Below, piece after piece: positions 61,823 through 64,000 of a stretch of 64,000 nt of DNA. A program made the translations under genes and the position numbers. The notes below the pieces were generated by a model that saw only the letters and a program-made list of their open reading frames with translations, was not told the DNA's origin and made no database searches. Where the stretch lies: contig JAPOUM010000017.1 in NCBI GenBank assembly GCA_026708645.1, forward strand, positions 100,676 through 164,675, given 5' to 3'. Each line of letters starts with the position of its first letter. Positions within the stretch are counted from its first letter, which is position 1. Origin of the DNA: Acidimicrobiaceae bacterium (GTDB lineage Bacteria; Actinomycetota; Acidimicrobiia; Acidimicrobiales; Aldehydirespiratoraceae).

Positions 61823-63193
61823 GTGAACTGCGAAGTGGTGGCGGTCGGGACCGAGCTGCTGCTGGGCCAGATCGTCGACACCAACTCGGCGTGGATCGGC
61901 GAGCAGTTGGCGCTCGCCGGCATCGACAGCTACTACCAGACCAGAGTGGGCGACAACCTCGAGCGCATGACCGCCGCGCTGCGGCAGGCTCTCGACCGCA
62001 GCGATGCCGTCATCGTCTGCGGAGGCTTGGGCCCCACTCCCGACGACATCACCCGCGAAGCCGTCGCGGCGGTGCTGGGCGTCGAGCTGCGCCGCGACGA
62101 CGAAGTGGCCGAACGCATCGGCGAGATGTTCGTCAGGCGGGGCCGGCACATGCCCGAGAGCAATCTGCGTCAGGCCGACGTGCCCGCCGGCGCCCAGGTG
62201 ATGGACGTTCATCCCGGGACTGCTCCGGGGCTGATCTGCCCGGTCCGCGCGGCGGCGCCGTCCCGACGGCAGCCTCAAGGCCGCGACAAAGTGCTTTACG
62301 CGGTTCCGGGCGTTCCCTGGGAGATGCGCATAATGGTCGGCCAGTGCGTGCTGCCCGACCTGCAGCGCCGTGCCGGCAGCCGTCGGGTGATCCGCAGCCG
62401 GACGCTGCGCACCTGGGGCTTCTCCGAGTCGGATCTGGCCGAGCGGCTCGATCCCGAGATTCGCCGTCTCGACGCCACCGGCGAGGCCACGATCGCTTTT
62501 CTGGCCAGCGGCGTGGAGGGCATCAAGGTGCGCGTCACTGCCAAAGCGGTCGATGACAGCAGCACGGACGCGATCCTCGCGGCGGTGGAGGAGCGGGTTC
62601 GAGCGGTGATCGGCGGCGCCGTGTTCGGAGTGGACGACGACACCATGGAGTCGGTGGTGCTCGACATGATGCGCTCACGGGGGCTCAAACTGGGTTTGGC
62701 GGAGTCGGTGACCGGGGGGCTGATGGCGTCGCGCCTGACAGCGGTCGCCGGCGCCAGTGACGTGCTGCTCGGCACGGTCGTGGCCTATGACCGCTCCGTC
62801 AAGACGGGTCTTCTCGGCGCCCCGGATGTGAACGCCGTTTCCGAAGAGATGGCTCTGTCCATGGCTGCGGGGGTTTGCCGGGTGCTCGGCGCCGACGTGG
62901 GTCTTGCGACCACCGGCGCCGCCGGTCCCCAGAGCCACGAAGGCGCAGAACCGGGCACCGTCTGGATCGGCCTGCACATCAACAACCAGGCGGATGAGGC
63001 CGCCGCCGCCAGCATCAGCAGAGCAACCGGCAGAGCAGCCAGCGGTGCAGCTGACGGTGTAGCTGCTGACGGTGTAGCCGAAGCGGTGGAGGTGCGCTTC
63101 ACCGACATGGACCGTGACGTTGTCCGCCAACTCGGCACCATCACTGCCCTGAACCTGCTGCGCACCCGCCTTCAGTCACGATCAACCCTCTAG
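61823..63193 (+). CDS. cinA: CinA-family nicotinamide-nucleotide amidase/competence-damage protein
   Basis: 456 residues, GTG start. N-terminal molybdopterin-binding-like (COG1058) domain: VVAVGTELLLGQIVDTNSAWI, GGLGPTPDDITREA, AVPGVPWEM; C-terminal CinA domain: LGLAESVTGGLMASRL (active-site Ser/Thr), VVAYDRSVKTGLLG and TGAAGPQSHEGAEPGTVWIGL. It deamidates NMN in many bacteria. A short insert (RATGRAASGAADGVAADGVAEAVE) lies close to the end. GGAGG is 8 bases upstream of the start. Confidence 0.94.
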   Translation: MNCEVVAVGTELLLGQIVDTNSAWIGEQLALAGIDSYYQTRVGDNLERMTAALRQALDRSDAVIVCGGLGPTPDDITREAVAAVLGVELRRDDEVAERIGEMFVRRGRHMPESNLRQADVPAGAQVMDVHPGTAPGLICPVRAAAPSRRQPQGRDKVLYAVPGVPWEMRIMVGQCVLPDLQRRAGSRRVIRSRTLRTWGFSESDLAERLDPEIRRLDATGEATIAFLASGVEGIKVRVTAKAVDDSSTDAILAAVEERVRAVIGGAVFGVDDDTMESVVLDMMRSRGLKLGLAESVTGGLMASRLTAVAGASDVLLGTVVAYDRSVKTGLLGAPDVNAVSEEMALSMAAGVCRVLGADVGLATTGAAGPQSHEGAEPGTVWIGLHINNQADEAAAASISRATGRAASGAADGVAADGVAEAVEVRFTDMDRDVVRQLGTITALNLLRTRLQSRSTL

Positions 63194-64000
63194 TTGTAGT
63201 AGACGTAGAGACAACTGGCTGCAGGGGCCGTCAGCAGCATGGTGCCGCCTCTGCCAGCACCAGAAGCCGAGAAGCCAGCACCAGAAGCTTCTCGTGTCAT
63301 ATGTTGCTTGCCCGCTGAGCTGAACTGAGCTGAGCTTCGCCTGCCGCTCTCGGCCAAGACCCGCACCGATCACGTCGGACGCTGTTAGCAGTCTGTTGGT
63401 AGTCGTCGGGTGCGTCGATCTCCGGCCCGGGCATGTCGTCGTTGAGCGTGGTGTTGGTGGCTGTCGGTTGTGCTGATTTCCGGCTCGGGGGCGTGGCGTC
63501 GTTGAGCGGCGTGGTCGTCGGGACGCTCCGTGGAGCAGCAGGCGCTGATTTCCGGCCTGGGCGTGTCGTCGTTGAGCGTGGTGGTAGCGGTCGGTTGTGC
63601 TGATTTCCGGCCCGAGCATGGCGGCTGTCGAACATGCCGGTAGTCAGTGTTGGGCGGTGGTGGTGATCGTCGCTCAAGAACGCCGACCCCCAAGTGGTCA
63701 CCAGAGGGCGGGGTCGCGGGCTCTGGGTCTGGTCTGGTCTCGGCTGCGGGCCGCGGCTCGATCTTGTGTGGCTGCGGTCCGCTCTCGGTTTGGTGCGTTG
63801 TTTGTTGTGTTGTCGGGTCTGGTTATGTCCTCCTGGCTTCTGGCTGGTTGCTGGCGTGATTGGCCTCGGTTCTTGCTCGCCGCAGCCGCGGGGGCGGGGT
63901 TGGCGACAGCAGCGGCCTGGTTGCTGGCGTGATTGGCCTCGGTTCTTGCTCGGCTTGTCGTGGTTTCGGGTCGGCTCGGGGATCGTCTTCGCCTTCGGCG
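63194..64000. other. Repeat-rich region without a confident gene
   Basis: 807 bases. 63417-63660 has about four degenerate copies of GATTTCCGGCCCG...GTCGTTGAGCGTGG, irregularly spaced. A 36-base direct repeat (CTGGTTGCTGGCGTGATTGG...) lies at 63844-63879 and 63917-63952, 73 bases apart. A frame on the + strand ending at 63932 encodes two hydrophobic stretches (ALFVVLSGLVMSSWLLAG and FLLAAAAGAGLATAAAWLLA); it could be a small membrane protein. I do not support it as a gene. Confidence 0.45.

Noticed and set aside
63182..63619. Minus-strand ORF with repeated PGPEISTTD-like units
   Set aside because: Follows the GC-rich intergenic repeats, no ribosome site or domain; treated as repeat artefact.

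Overview
This 64-kb window comes from a high-GC actinobacterial chromosome. An Acidimicrobiia-like lineage is my best guess, but the sequence does not prove it. Supporting evidence is the Pup ligase PafA followed by PafB and PafC, the mycobacterial-type order paf-tat-helY, an F420-dependent (LLM) oxidoreductase, GTG/TTG starts and tightly overlapping operons. SURF1 indicates aerobic respiration. Nearly all genes are housekeeping genes, mostly on the + strand.

Layout. 1-8.5 kb: pafA (3' end), pafB, pafC, lepB, a glycerophosphodiesterase, a small membrane protein, a TatA/TatB protein, tatC and helY. 8.6-12.8 kb: a MATE transporter, a VapBC-type toxin-antitoxin pair, tRNA-Ala(GGC), an LLM oxidoreductase and an orphan gene behind a hexanucleotide repeat. 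12.9-23.3 kb: thioredoxin, comEA-comEC-holA, rpsT (opposite strand), lepA, hrcA, dnaJ, rsmE. 23.4-28.9 kb: a membrane pseudokinase, a DUF512 radical-SAM protein and der. 29-32.6 kb: a truncated AMP-ligase-like gene, an ArsC-like gene with an in-frame UGA, a ferredoxin and a ferredoxin reductase.

32.6-44.6 kb is the accessory island. Four small retropepsin-like aspartic protease genes on the minus strand, then a three-gene plus-strand operon (DUF499 ATPase, DUF1156 DNA methyltransferase, phospholipase-D/SNF2 helicase), then two more protease genes on the minus strand. The operon resembles helicase-methylase-ATPase phage-defence systems. Its first gene is split by a run of 13 G, which suggests an ON/OFF phase switch. 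45-63.2 kb returns to housekeeping genes: rpsO, pnp, dapB, SURF1, dapA, RNase J, ftsK, a Ca2+/cation antiporter, a glutamine cyclotransferase lipoprotein, rimO, pgsA, a 140-bp tandem repeat array and cinA. The last 0.8 kb is repeat-rich and has no confident gene.

The most notable observations are: (1) an ArsC-like selenoprotein whose UGA falls exactly on the catalytic cysteine and is followed by a near-ideal bacterial SECIS hairpin; (2) the probably phase-variable defence operon framed by protease arrays that share a 61-bp direct repeat; (3) tandem low-complexity repeats inserted between the domains, or at the ends, of many essential proteins (RimO, Der, DapA, FtsK, HelY, TatA/B, CinA).
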